Shown piece after piece: positions 1-8,950 of a DNA stretch of 64,000 bases. The notes beneath the pieces were generated by a model, which was not told where the DNA came from, made no database searches, and was given only the letters and a program-made list of their open reading frames with translations. The position numbers and the translations under genes are program-made. The DNA lies in contig CAKUIF010000007.1 of assembly GCA_934660915.1 (NCBI GenBank), forward strand, positions 1 to 64,000, written 5' to 3'. The stretch comes from an uncultured Olsenella sp. GTDB taxonomy: Bacteria; Actinomycetota; Coriobacteriia; Coriobacteriales; Atopobiaceae. How positions within the stretch are numbered: position 1 is the stretch's first letter; each line of letters opens with the position of its first letter.

Positions 1-2223
1 ATCAAGATCATCGGCGACCACACCGACAAGTACGTCCAGGCCTACTTCCAGTACGACTCCAAGAAGACCGGCGGCGTCACCGTCTCGCACCTGCGCTTCG
101 GCGATTCCCCGATCCGCTCGCCGTACTATGTGACCAAGGCCGACTTCGTCGCCTGCCACAACCCGAGCTACATCATCAAGGGCTTCAAGATGGTCCGCGA
201 CGTCAAGCCGGGCGGCACCTTCCTGGTCAACTGCCAGTGGTCTGACGAGGAGTTCGCTCAGCACATGCCGGCCGTGGCCAAGCGCTACATCGCCAAGAAC
301 AACGTCACCGTCTACCTCATCGACGCCATCGACCTGGCCGCCAAGGTCGGCATGGGCAAGCGCACGAACACCGTTCTGCAGTCCGCCTTCTTTGCCTTGG
401 CCAAGGTCCTGCCCGCCGAGGAGGCCCTGCAGTACATGAAGGACGCGGCCACCAAGTCCTACATGAAGAAGGGGCAGGCCATCGTCGACGCCAACCACAA
501 GGCCATCGACGCCGGCGCCACCGCGTTCCGCAAGTTCGAGGTGCCCGCCGACTGGGCGACCGCCGAGGACGCCCCCGCCAAGCTCACCCTCGAGGGCCGC
601 GCCGCCATCGTCGAGCAGGTCAAGAACCTCCTCGAGCCCATCAACCGCATGGACGGCGACTCCCTGCCCGTCTCCGCGTTCAAGGACATCGTCGACGGCC
701 AGTGGGAGCTCGGCGCCTCCGCTTACGAGAAGCGCGGCGTTGCGGTCATGGTCCCGAAGTGGGACGAGACCAAGTGCATCCAGTGCAACTCCTGCGCCTT
801 CGTCTGCCCGCACGCCACCATCCGTCCGTTCATCCTGGACGACGCCGAGGTCGCCGCGGCTCCCGAGAACCTGCGCACCCTCGACGCCATGGGCCCGAAG
901 GTGAAGGGCAAGAAGTTCACCCTCGCCATCAGCCCGCTCGACTGCATGGGCTGCACCGTCTGCGTTACCGCCTGCCCGAAGGACGCCCTCACCATGGTCC
1001 CGCAGGAGGAGGAGCTTGCCGAGCAGCAGGTCTTCGACTACTGCGTCTCCAAGGTCTCCGAGAAGCCCGAGGCCATCGCCGCCAACACCAAGGGTTCGCA
1101 GTTCAAGCAGCCGCTCCTCGAGTTCTCCGGCTCCTGCGCTGGCTGCGCCGAGACCAGCTACGCTCGCCTCGTGACCCAGATCGCCGGCGACCGTATGTTC
1201 ATCTCCAACGCCACCGGTTGCTCCTCCATCTGGGGCAACCCGGCCGCGACCTCGCCCTACACGGTCAACGCGGAGGGCCACGGTCCCGCGTGGAACAACT
1301 CCCTGTTCGAGGACAACGCCGAGCACGGCCTCGGTCTTGAGGTCGGCTACGAGGCCGTCCACAACAAGCTCGTCTCCGACACCAAGGCGCTGCTCGAGGC
1401 CGACGGCGTGAGCGAGTCCTTCAAGGCCGCTGCCCAGGCTTGGCTCGACTCCAACGCCGGCGACGCCGCCACCTCCAAGGCTGCTTCCGCCGCCTACGTC
1501 GAGGCCCTCGAGGCCGACGGCTCCGACGCCGCCAAGGCCATCCTCGCCGACAAGTCCTACCTGTCCAAGAAGTCCTTCTGGATCTTCGGCGGCGACGGCT
1601 GGGCTTATGACATCGGCTTCGGCGGCCTGGACCACGTCCTCGCCTCGAACCGCAACGTCAACGTCTTCGTCTTCGACACCGAGGTCTACTCCAACACGGG
1701 TGGCCAGGCCTCCAAGGCCTCTAACCTCGGCCAGGTCGCGCAGTTCGCTGCCGCCGGCAAGGTGACCAAGAAGAAGACCCTCGCCGAGATCGCCATGACC
1801 TACGGCTACGTCTACGTCGCCCAGGTTGCCATGGGTGCCAATCCGGCGCAGACCCTGAAGGCCATCCAGGAGGCCGAGGCCTACGACGGCCCGTCCCTGA
1901 TCATCGGCTACAGCCCCTGCGAGATGCACTCCATCAAGGGCGGCATGAAGAACTGCCAGCTCGAGATGAAGCGCGCCGTCGAGTGCGGTTACTGGAACCT
2001 CTACCGCTTCAACCCGGCCGCTCCCGAGGGCAAGAAGTTCTCGCTCGACTCCAAGGAGCCGGCGGGCGGCTACCAGGAGTTCCTCATGAACGAGGCTCGC
2101 TACAGCCGCCTCACGCGCGAGTTCCCCGAGCGCGCCCAGGAGCTCTTCAAGGAGAACGAGGAGGCCGCCATGGCTCGCTACCAGCACCTCCTCAAGCTCA
2201 AGGCTATGTACGCCGACGCGTAA
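1..2223 (+). CDS. nifJ: Pyruvate:ferredoxin (flavodoxin) oxidoreductase, C-terminal part
   Basis: The reading frame is open from base 1, so the gene starts before the window and only about 740 C-terminal residues are present. The enzyme oxidatively decarboxylates pyruvate to acetyl-CoA and passes electrons to ferredoxin, a central step of anaerobic metabolism. Visible are two 4Fe-4S clusters in the ferredoxin-like domain (CIQCNSCAFVCP near base 777 and CMGCTVCVTACP near base 943), the CAGCAETSY segment ligating the proximal cluster, and the TPP-binding stretch GDGWAYDIGFGG followed by SNTGGQ. Order and spacing match the single-chain NifJ/PFOR family. A hairpin terminator follows the stop. Confidence 0.97.
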   Translation: MKIIGDHTDKYVQAYFQYDSKKTGGVTVSHLRFGDSPIRSPYYVTKADFVACHNPSYIIKGFKMVRDVKPGGTFLVNCQWSDEEFAQHMPAVAKRYIAKNNVTVYLIDAIDLAAKVGMGKRTNTVLQSAFFALAKVLPAEEALQYMKDAATKSYMKKGQAIVDANHKAIDAGATAFRKFEVPADWATAEDAPAKLTLEGRAAIVEQVKNLLEPINRMDGDSLPVSAFKDIVDGQWELGASAYEKRGVAVMVPKWDETKCIQCNSCAFVCPHATIRPFILDDAEVAAAPENLRTLDAMGPKVKGKKFTLAISPLDCMGCTVCVTACPKDALTMVPQEEELAEQQVFDYCVSKVSEKPEAIAANTKGSQFKQPLLEFSGSCAGCAETSYARLVTQIAGDRMFISNATGCSSIWGNPAATSPYTVNAEGHGPAWNNSLFEDNAEHGLGLEVGYEAVHNKLVSDTKALLEADGVSESFKAAAQAWLDSNAGDAATSKAASAAYVEALEADGSDAAKAILADKSYLSKKSFWIFGGDGWAYDIGFGGLDHVLASNRNVNVFVFDTEVYSNTGGQASKASNLGQVAQFAAAGKVTKKKTLAEIAMTYGYVYVAQVAMGANPAQTLKAIQEAEAYDGPSLIIGYSPCEMHSIKGGMKNCQLEMKRAVECGYWNLYRFNPAAPEGKKFSLDSKEPAGGYQEFLMNEARYSRLTREFPERAQELFKENEEAAMARYQHLLKLKAMYADA

Positions 2224-2246
2224 CATCTGCCTCTAGCTAGTTCGAA

Positions 2247-2278
2247 GGCCCGTCACCTCGCGGTGGCGGGCCTTATTT
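2247..2278 (+). terminator. Hairpin terminator after nifJ
   Basis: An 11-bp stem (2247-2257 with 2262-2272, one G-T wobble) and a TCGC loop are followed by a short T-rich tail. It lies 24 nt after the nifJ stop. Confidence 0.7.
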
Positions 2279-2323
2279 GGGCCGCAGAGGCGGAATTGCA
2301 TGCGCCGCGGCGGCAAAATGGGC

Positions 2324-2445
2324 TTAGTGGGTGAACAAAACGCCACCAGCCCAAGCATCGCTGAATTCGACAACGCTTCTACCTGCGGTTGTGCAAAACG
2401 CGCTGCGGCGATATCCGCCGGCAGCGCGTTTTGTTCACCCACTAA
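2324..2445. repeat. Inverted repeat with 20-nt perfect arms around a conserved core
   Basis: Arms at 2324-2343 and 2426-2445 are perfect reverse complements and enclose 82 nt. The interior contains TTCGACAACGCTTCTACCTG (about 2367-2386), which also occurs, slightly varied, twice near 60.2-60.4 kb with different arms. It lies between nifJ and the 3' end of the convergent MurT-GatD gene. Function unknown. Confidence 0.75.
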
Positions 2446-2492
2446 AGAGTTATTTGGGCAAAGGTGCCGCGAAAGGGCGCCAAAAGTCTGCG

Positions 2493-4661
2493 TTAGACAC
2501 CGCGCTTGACGATGGCGAGCGCCACGTCGTGGGCGGCGGTCTCGTAGGAGTCGTCGAGGGCGGGCAGCGTCGCCTCGATGCCGCGGCGGCGCAGCGCGTG
2601 CGCAATCAGCCAGTCGGCGACCTGCGGGTTCTTGGGCAGGATCGGCCCGTGGAAATACGTTCCGACGACACCCTTGTGCAGCACGCCCTCGCCGACGGCG
2701 AACTCGTTGTTGCCGGTGCCGGGCACGAGCGGGCGACCGAGCGGGGTCTCGTTGTCGTCCAGGTACGTGCGGCCGCCGTGGTTCTCGAAGCCGACGATGG
2801 GCGTCGACGCGATGGGGGAGTCGATGGCAACGTTGTGGATCAGGCGACCCTCGCCGCTGCGAGTCTCGGCGCCGATGACCGCCAAGCCCTCGACCTGTTG
2901 GTCGCCCATCATATAGAAGCGGCCGAGCAGCTGGTAGCCTCCGCAGATGGCAAGCAGCGCGCCGTCGGACTCGACGTAGGCGGTGAGCTTCTCTTTCTGC
3001 GCGAGCAGCTCGCGGCAAACGGCCAGTTGGTCGCGGTCGGCGCCGCCGCCGAGCAGGACGATATCGGCGTCGGAGAGGTCGAGCTCCTCGCCCATGCGCA
3101 CCGCGTCGACGTGCACGGGGATGCCGCGCCACTCGCAGCGTTGGCGCAGCGACGCGATGTTGCCGCCGTCGCCGTAGAGGTTGAGCGCGTCGGGGTAGAG
3201 GTGCACAACGCGCAGCGGTCGCTCGAGCTCAATGCCCGCGCTCGCATAGCAGTGGAGGTTCACGCGGGGCTTGGGCGCCACGGCGGCGCGCGTCCCCTCG
3301 GGCCGTTCGGTGCCGTCGAGGCGCTTGAGGTCGGCGGTCACGGACGGAAAGACGGTGTAGTTGGCAACGGAGTGGAGCGGCAGCTCGGCTTCCGCCCCGA
3401 AGCACCCGCGCACGGCGTCCTCGATGCCATCGATGAGCTGCGCGTTTATGCCGGCGTACTTGAGGCGCACCTGCAGGTCGTTCCGTCGCGTGCCGCCGAC
3501 GAAGACGCGGGCCAGGTCGAGCTCGCAAAGCTTCTCGAAGTCGACGTCCCAGATCCAGCTGATGTCGTGGCCGTCGGCGTCGTTGTCGTTGAGGAAGAAC
3601 GCCATCAGGCGGCCGTCGGCCGCCTTGACCTCGCTGATCATGCGGTCGAAGCCGGCGGGGTTCTTTGCGAGGTTGCTCACCACGTCGCGCCCGAGCACGT
3701 GCCACTTCTTCATGCGGCCGCCCGCGGGCTGGTAGCGGGCGATCACCTCGTCGAGGCCAGCGGTGCCTGCGCCCGTAAACTCGAGCGCCGCGACGACCGC
3801 GGTGATGTTGAACACCATATACAGGCCGTTGTAGTGCGTCTTTACGTGGCGCCTAAAGCCATCGGGCCCGCAGACGTCCCAGGAGTAGCCGCCGTCCTTG
3901 CCGCAGGAAAGCTCGACGTCGCGCGCGGCGAAGCCGAGCTCCGGGCGAGACCATCCGCACTTGGGGCAGCGGTACTTGCCGAGTTGCCCGTAGTGCACGT
4001 ACTCGTAGTCAAGCGGCGCGTTGCACAGGGCGCAGAAGCGGGAGTCGCTGATGCGGTCCGCCTCGAGCCCGGTGGGCTCGTCGATGCCGAAGCCGATGCT
4101 CGCGTTGTCCACGCGCGCGGCGATGGCGGCGCACAACGGGTCGTCGGCGTTGTAGATCAAGGTGGTCTGGGGCGAGAGCCGCAGCGCCTCGGCGATCACG
4201 TCCTGCGTGTGGTCGATCTCACCGTAGCGGTCGAGCTGGTCGCGGAAGAGGTTAAGGAGCACGAGCGTGCGGGGCTTTACCTGCGGCAGGACGCGCACAG
4301 TGTAGAGCTCGTCGCACTCGAAGGCGCCGAAGCGGCCCTTCTTGCCGGCGGCGCCGCGGCGCCCCGACACCATGGCGGCGGCGATGCCCGTCTGCATGTT
4401 GTTGCCGGCGCGATTGCACACCACGTCGTAACCGGCGGCGGCGAGCCCGTCGGCTATGAGCCCGTTGGTCGTCGTCTTTCCGTTGGTCCCGGTGACCACG
4501 ATGGAGCCGTCGAGGCCGGCTGCGAGGTCGGCGATGATGCTCGGATCGAGCTTGAGCGCAATCGCACCGGGGGCGTTTCCGCCGCCGCGGTGAAGCACAC
4601 GGGAGAGTCCCCAGCGCGCGGCGTCCGCCGCGGCGCAGGCCAAGAATGTGCGTGCACCCAT
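2493..4661 (-). CDS. MurT-GatD fusion, lipid II isoglutaminyl synthase
   Basis: A 722-residue protein that joins the two subunits of the enzyme amidating D-glutamate of lipid II to D-isoglutamine. The N-terminal 450-480 residues are MurT-like: Mur ligase P-loop GTNGKTTT at about 58-65, and a four-cysteine zinc ribbon (CALC...CPKCG) near residue 205-230. The C-terminal 240 residues are GatD-like class I glutamine amidotransferase, with nucleophile ICGGYQ near 570 and a histidine in YFHGP near 668. In well-studied Gram-positives the two are separate adjacent genes. The gene stands alone between convergent nifJ and a divergent glycosyltransferase. It should act at the cytoplasmic membrane face during cell-wall precursor synthesis. 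Confidence 0.9.
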   Translation of the reverse strand: MGARTFLACAAADAARWGLSRVLHRGGGNAPGAIALKLDPSIIADLAAGLDGSIVVTGTNGKTTTNGLIADGLAAAGYDVVCNRAGNNMQTGIAAAMVSGRRGAAGKKGRFGAFECDELYTVRVLPQVKPRTLVLLNLFRDQLDRYGEIDHTQDVIAEALRLSPQTTLIYNADDPLCAAIAARVDNASIGFGIDEPTGLEADRISDSRFCALCNAPLDYEYVHYGQLGKYRCPKCGWSRPELGFAARDVELSCGKDGGYSWDVCGPDGFRRHVKTHYNGLYMVFNITAVVAALEFTGAGTAGLDEVIARYQPAGGRMKKWHVLGRDVVSNLAKNPAGFDRMISEVKAADGRLMAFFLNDNDADGHDISWIWDVDFEKLCELDLARVFVGGTRRNDLQVRLKYAGINAQLIDGIEDAVRGCFGAEAELPLHSVANYTVFPSVTADLKRLDGTERPEGTRAAVAPKPRVNLHCYASAGIELERPLRVVHLYPDALNLYGDGGNIASLRQRCEWRGIPVHVDAVRMGEELDLSDADIVLLGGGADRDQLAVCRELLAQKEKLTAYVESDGALLAICGGYQLLGRFYMMGDQQVEGLAVIGAETRSGEGRLIHNVAIDSPIASTPIVGFENHGGRTYLDDNETPLGRPLVPGTGNNEFAVGEGVLHKGVVGTYFHGPILPKNPQVADWLIAHALRRRGIEATLPALDDSYETAAHDVALAIVKRGV

Positions 4662-4858
4662 ACTGTCCTCCGTAAGCCGAGCGGCCCTTCCAGCTGCGCC
4701 GAGCCGCGAAATCTATGCCAAATCTAACTTCAAATGCCCGCGAGGTGGGATGCGGTGTCCTTCTCGCTGGATATGGGGGTAATATTAACACTGAGGGCAC
4801 AGGCGTCATCGCCCCTCGAACTACGTAGCCATCGCTCGCAGATTGGTCACAAAGCCGC

Positions 4859-6154
4859 GTGAACCCCATTATCGTCATACCTTCTTATTGGGCCGAGGGC
4901 GACCAGCCCGGCGAGCTGGGCGAGCGCGGCGTCTACGACTACACCACGTCCATCGATAAACCCTTGCCTGAGCTCGAGACCTGCCTCTCGTCATTGGAGC
5001 AGGTCCGCGGCGTCCTGCGCGTGGCCGTGCTGCTCGTGGCGCCCAAGTCCTGCCGCGAGGCGGCCCGGGCGCGCGTGAACAGCATTTGCCGCGCCCACCC
5101 CAACCTGAACCCCCTGGTCGTCGGCCCCGAGGAGGGCGACCGCATTATGTCGGCCGTCAGCCGCGTCGTCCCGAAGGCTGCCGGTGAGGCCGTGTCGCTG
5201 CGCGGCTACGGCGCGATAAAGAACCTCGGCCTCGCGATCGCCTGCGTCTTTGGCCATGACGTTGCCGTTTTTATGCACGACGACGAGATTGCGACCGATC
5301 CGGACTTCCTCACTAAGGCGGTCTTCGGTCTTACCGCCTACACGCGTCAGGACCTGAAGATCCTTGCCAAGTCAGGCTTCTTTATCGACCCGGAGGGCTC
5401 GCCCTACGCAAACCCCTCGAAGAGCTGGACCGAACGCTACTGGTCCAAGGCCGAGCAGTTCAACAAGGTCATGGAGCGCGCCCAGAACGCCAAGAACCGC
5501 GTCACGCGCTCCAACCACATGTGCGGCGGTTGCTGCGCCCTGCACGCAGAGGCGTTCACGCGCATTCCGTTCGATCCCTACATCACCCGCGGAGAAGACC
5601 TCGACTACGTGCTCAACCTGCGAAGCCACGGCCTCGACTGCTGGTTTGACAACGACTGGTGCGTGCAGCTCTGCCCACCCGAGGAGAAAGCCTCCGGCGC
5701 TTCCGTCTTTATGCAGGACATCTACCGCTGGTCCTACGAGTACCGCAAGCTCGAGGTGCTCAACGACCGGCGCGACCTGCGCACCATTACCCCGGAGTCG
5801 CTTATGCCCTATCCCGCCCCCTGGCTTTGCGAAGAAGTGCGCGGCCGTGTGCTTAAAACCACGCTGCGTCGCCTTGCTGCCGGGCCAGATCGTCTTTCCT
5901 ACCTGCGCATCCTTGCCAAGGGACTGCGCGACGCCGATAAGTTCGCGCGCGAGAACGCCTCCAGGTACCTGAGCTTCTCGATGACGTGGCCCGGCGTCAT
6001 GTCCGCCATCTGGGACGACCGCTATCTACAGGCCGCCATCATGCGCACCGGCGACGTGTGCGGCCGAGCCGCGCTCGCCCCCGCCGCTGACGACGGACCG
6101 TTGTCGGGCATCGCGCTGTCGGTCTCCGACCCCGGCTCCACAGGGGGGATGTAG
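4859..6154 (+). CDS. Glycosyltransferase, GT-A type (family 2-like)
   Basis: A 431-residue protein opening with a Rossmann-like strand (PIIVIPSYWAEG) and carrying HDDE near residue 140, which fits the DxD-type metal and nucleotide-sugar site of GT-A enzymes. RGEDLDY near residue 245 resembles the acceptor-site ED motif. There are no membrane helices or signal peptide, so it is probably cytoplasmic or membrane-associated. The start is GTG with no strong ribosome-binding site, so the exact start is moderately uncertain. The histidine kinase gene begins 3 nt after its stop, so the two are probably co-transcribed. The acceptor and sugar cannot be told from sequence. Confidence 0.75.
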   Translation: MNPIIVIPSYWAEGDQPGELGERGVYDYTTSIDKPLPELETCLSSLEQVRGVLRVAVLLVAPKSCREAARARVNSICRAHPNLNPLVVGPEEGDRIMSAVSRVVPKAAGEAVSLRGYGAIKNLGLAIACVFGHDVAVFMHDDEIATDPDFLTKAVFGLTAYTRQDLKILAKSGFFIDPEGSPYANPSKSWTERYWSKAEQFNKVMERAQNAKNRVTRSNHMCGGCCALHAEAFTRIPFDPYITRGEDLDYVLNLRSHGLDCWFDNDWCVQLCPPEEKASGASVFMQDIYRWSYEYRKLEVLNDRRDLRTITPESLMPYPAPWLCEEVRGRVLKTTLRRLAAGPDRLSYLRILAKGLRDADKFARENASRYLSFSMTWPGVMSAIWDDRYLQAAIMRTGDVCGRAALAPAADDGPLSGIALSVSDPGSTGGM

Positions 6155-6157
6155 CCT

Positions 6158-7525
6158 ATGCTCCACCCCAACGGTCAGATGGCCCCGCGCCGCGCCGACG
6201 CGGTCCTGGCTACCTGTGGCGCGCTCGCCTTGGCACTTCTTGCCTGGGGCCTTGCTGTCGGCAGCGTGATGCCGTGCATCGTCGCGGGCGTCGTGGCCGC
6301 CAACGTCATCGTGATTGCCGGCTCGGTCAACCTCACCCCCGACGACACGCGTTCGCAGGCCACCGAGCGCACCCTTCGCGTGGCCACGAACACCCTCGAG
6401 CACCTGCGCGGCGGCCTCACGCCCGAGAACGCGCAGGCCATCTGCGTGCTCCTGCTCCCCGAGACCAACGCGGCCGGCGTCGCCATCACCGACGCAAAGT
6501 GCGTGCTCGCCTACGAGGGCAGCTTCAACGTCGCCTTCCCTCCCGGCACCGAGAACTCCCGCCCCACGCGCGAGGTCCTGAAGTCCAAGCGCACCGAGAC
6601 GTTCTACGCCATGGATCAGGAAATGCAGGAGCCGCGCCGCTTTGCCGCGGGCATTTCGACCCCCGGCAACTCGTTCGGCGTCATCGTGCCGCTCGTCGTC
6701 CAAGACGAGGCGGTGGGCACGATCAAGCTCTACTACTCCCGCGATCGCGACATGGACCGTACGCAGCTGGCCATCGCCCGCGGTCTGGGCATGCTGCTGT
6801 CCACGCAGCTCTCGTCCTACGAACTCGATGTGCAGGCCGAGCTCACGGCGCGCGCGGAGGTCAAGGCGCTGCAGGCGCAGATCAACCCGCACTTCTTGTT
6901 CAACACGCTCAATACCATCGCCTCGCTGTGCCGCACCGACCCCATGCGCGCTCGTTCGCTTCTGCGCGACTTCTCGATGTTCTACCGGCACACCCTCGAG
7001 AGCTCCGAGTCGGGCCTGATCCCGCTTTCGCAGGAGCTCGAGCAGACGCGTCGCTACCTCACCATCGAGAAGGCCCGCTTCGGAGAAGACCGCATCGTCG
7101 AGAGCGAGCACGTCTCTGAGGGCATCGGCAAGCTCCGGGTACCGTCCTTCGTTATCCAGCCGATCGTCGAGAACGCCGTGCGCCACGCTATGCGCGACTC
7201 GGGCCCGCTCTCGATCGACGTCCACGCCGTGGTCGACGGCGACGACGTGCTCATCGCCGTTGCCGACGATGGCCTGGGGATGACCGAGGAGGCCGCTCAG
7301 CGCCTGCTCGAATCCGGAGGGGCGGACGCTGCGCCCACGCCGGTGGGCAGCGGCCGCAGGCGCGGCGCGGGAATGGCGCTCAAGAACGTCATGGAGCGCA
7401 TCGAGCGTTTCTACGACCCCGGAAGCGGCGTGGAGGTCGTCTCCCGCCCCGGCGAGGGCACCTGCGTCACCTTGAGGCTCTGCGGCGCGGCAAAGGAGCT
7501 TGCAGCAATCGCTGAGGAAGATTAA
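6158..7525 (+). CDS. LytS-type sensor histidine kinase
   Basis: A 455-residue membrane sensor. Two hydrophobic helices lie in residues 15-60, followed by a GAF-like region (about 70-190). The HisKA_LytS box INPHFLFNTLN has its phospho-acceptor His at residue 245. A HATPase domain with QPIVENAVRHAM and ADDGLGM completes it. It should autophosphorylate and signal to the LytTR response regulator encoded 55 nt downstream. The signal is unknown. The start lies 3 nt after the glycosyltransferase stop, suggesting one transcript. Confidence 0.92.
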   Translation: MLHPNGQMAPRRADAVLATCGALALALLAWGLAVGSVMPCIVAGVVAANVIVIAGSVNLTPDDTRSQATERTLRVATNTLEHLRGGLTPENAQAICVLLLPETNAAGVAITDAKCVLAYEGSFNVAFPPGTENSRPTREVLKSKRTETFYAMDQEMQEPRRFAAGISTPGNSFGVIVPLVVQDEAVGTIKLYYSRDRDMDRTQLAIARGLGMLLSTQLSSYELDVQAELTARAEVKALQAQINPHFLFNTLNTIASLCRTDPMRARSLLRDFSMFYRHTLESSESGLIPLSQELEQTRRYLTIEKARFGEDRIVESEHVSEGIGKLRVPSFVIQPIVENAVRHAMRDSGPLSIDVHAVVDGDDVLIAVADDGLGMTEEAAQRLLESGGADAAPTPVGSGRRRGAGMALKNVMERIERFYDPGSGVEVVSRPGEGTCVTLRLCGAAKELAAIAEED

Positions 7526-7580
7526 CATTCATACGTTTAGGCGCCTGATTAATGAAGGCTTGGAAAGAGGAGTTTTTTGC

Positions 7581-8309
7581 ATGCGCGCTATGATCGTTGA
7601 CGATGAGGCTCCTGCCCGCTCCGAGCTCAGGTTCCTTCTAGAAGAGACGGGCCGCGTCGAGTCGATTACCGAGGCTTCGAGCGCCCGCGAGGCGGTCGAG
7701 AAGCTCATGGAGGCCAAGGCCGAGGTGATCTTCCTCGACATCTCTATGCCCAAGACGAGCGGAATGCAGCTCGCCGAGGCGCTCCACAAGCTCAAGAACC
7801 CGCCTGCGATCGTCTTTGTCACCGCATACAGCGAGTACGCGCTGGAGGCCTTCGGCGTGGACGCCGTCGACTACCTGATGAAGCCGGTTGAGTCCGACCG
7901 CCTCGAGCTCGCGCTCGACAAGGTCGAGGCTCGCGCCCCCAAGGCCGAGCCCGCCGCGCCCCAGAGCCACTCCTCGGTCGAGCGCATCCCCGTGGTCAAG
8001 AGCGGCCGCAAGGTCCTCGTGCCCATCGACCAGATCCGCTACATCGAGGCCAAGGACGACTACTCCTGCATCTACACCGACAACGACCGCTTCCTCTCGA
8101 CGATCAGCCTGGCCAAGCTCGAGGAGAAGCTTGCCCCGCACGGCTTCTTCCGTGTGCACCGCGGCTACATCGTCAACCTGGAGTTCGTTGAGGACGTCGA
8201 GGTCATCAGCTCCGGTATCCTACAGCTGGGCATCAACGGCATCGAGGGCAAGAAGATCAGTGTTTCTCGCCGTCGCGTCGTCGCGCTCAAGCGCGCCCTG
8301 GGCCTTTAG
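7581..8309 (+). CDS. LytR/AlgR-type response regulator
   Basis: A 242-residue regulator. The receiver domain (about 1-125) has acidic residues VDDE at 6-9, phospho-acceptor Asp53 in FLDISMP, and a conserved Lys in MKPVE. A C-terminal LytTR DNA-binding domain (about 140-240) is recognisable from IDQIRYIEAKDDYS and FFRVHRGYIVNL. The chosen ATG is preceded by GAAAGAGGAG at good spacing. An upstream in-frame ATG at 7500 overlaps the kinase gene and lacks a site. It pairs with the upstream LytS-type kinase. Confidence 0.93.
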   Translation: MRAMIVDDEAPARSELRFLLEETGRVESITEASSAREAVEKLMEAKAEVIFLDISMPKTSGMQLAEALHKLKNPPAIVFVTAYSEYALEAFGVDAVDYLMKPVESDRLELALDKVEARAPKAEPAAPQSHSSVERIPVVKSGRKVLVPIDQIRYIEAKDDYSCIYTDNDRFLSTISLAKLEEKLAPHGFFRVHRGYIVNLEFVEDVEVISSGILQLGINGIEGKKISVSRRRVVALKRALGL

Positions 8310-8325
8310 GGCGGGGGAGGACGAC

Positions 8326-8796
8326 TTGTCGACCACGCGATACGACATCATTTCGGACACGCACGGGTTTCTTTCCCCGGAGCTGATCGAGCAGCTCCGC
8401 GGAGCGGACGTTATCGTGCATGCGGGCGATATCTGCTCGCCGTCCGACTTCCAGCACCTTGAGATGATCGCGCCCGTGCAGGCGTGCCTCGGCAATAACG
8501 ATTGGTCGAACGATTACGGCCCCACCGTCAAGGCGCGAAAGATCTTTTTTGGCAGCGGCCTGCGCTGGCAGATTGTCCACTTCCGCGAGCGCTTGAACCT
8601 GCTCAAGTGCGACATCGCCATCTGCGGACACACGCACACGCCGTTCGTCATGCGCGACGAGTGGACGGGGACCCTCGTGATGAACCCGGGCAGCCCGACC
8701 TACCCGCGCCGCTCCAAGCCCTCGATGGGCCGCATCATCTGCGACGACGACTCCGGCGAAGTCCTCTCCGCCGAGATCATCACCCTCGGCGAGTAG
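8326..8796 (+). CDS. YfcE/MJ0936-type metallophosphoesterase
   Basis: A 156-residue calcineurin-like phosphodiesterase with family metal motifs in order: SDTHG near residue 10, HAGDI near 33, GNND near 57, GHTHTP near 103 and NPGSP near 119. The start is TTG, placed 6-7 nt after GGGGGAGG, and it lies 16 nt after the response-regulator stop, so it is probably in the same operon. Such enzymes hydrolyse phosphodiesters in vitro; the physiological substrate is usually unknown. A second member of the family lies at 17380-17925. Confidence 0.88.
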   Translation: MSTTRYDIISDTHGFLSPELIEQLRGADVIVHAGDICSPSDFQHLEMIAPVQACLGNNDWSNDYGPTVKARKIFFGSGLRWQIVHFRERLNLLKCDIAICGHTHTPFVMRDEWTGTLVMNPGSPTYPRRSKPSMGRIICDDDSGEVLSAEIITLGE

Positions 8797-8943
8797 CCTG
8801 CTAAATCAGCCTGTCTGATTTGGCAGGCTTTTTTGCCTGTCTGGACTGGACGGCCTGCCATTTGGGGCGCCCTGCCATCTCAGCCGCTCTGATTTGGCGA
8901 GAAGAGCACTCGCCATCTCAGAATGGCTGGACTGGCAGGGCGC
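8796..8943. repeat. Palindromic repeat family A, copy 1, with terminator
   Basis: First hairpin: arms about 8797-8809 and 8815-8828 (CTGATTTGGCAGG side), followed by six T, a good terminator for the LytS/LytR operon. Second, longer imperfect hairpin: about 8868-8942, with roughly 33-nt arms around AAGAGCA. The same wording recurs at 10625, 44750, 51342, 54659 and 55474. Confidence 0.8.
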
Positions 8944-8950
8944 TTCTTGC

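Noticed and set aside
2331..4727. Long plus-strand open frame (798 codons) opposite the MurT-GatD gene
   Set aside because: Its product has no recognisable motif and is Val/Ala/Arg-rich. It is the antisense shadow of a GC-rich gene with clear family motifs.
7500..7580. Upstream start for the response regulator at 7500
   Set aside because: It would overlap the kinase gene and lacks a ribosome-binding site. The ATG at 7581 has GAAAGAGGAG and gives the normal receiver-domain N-terminus.
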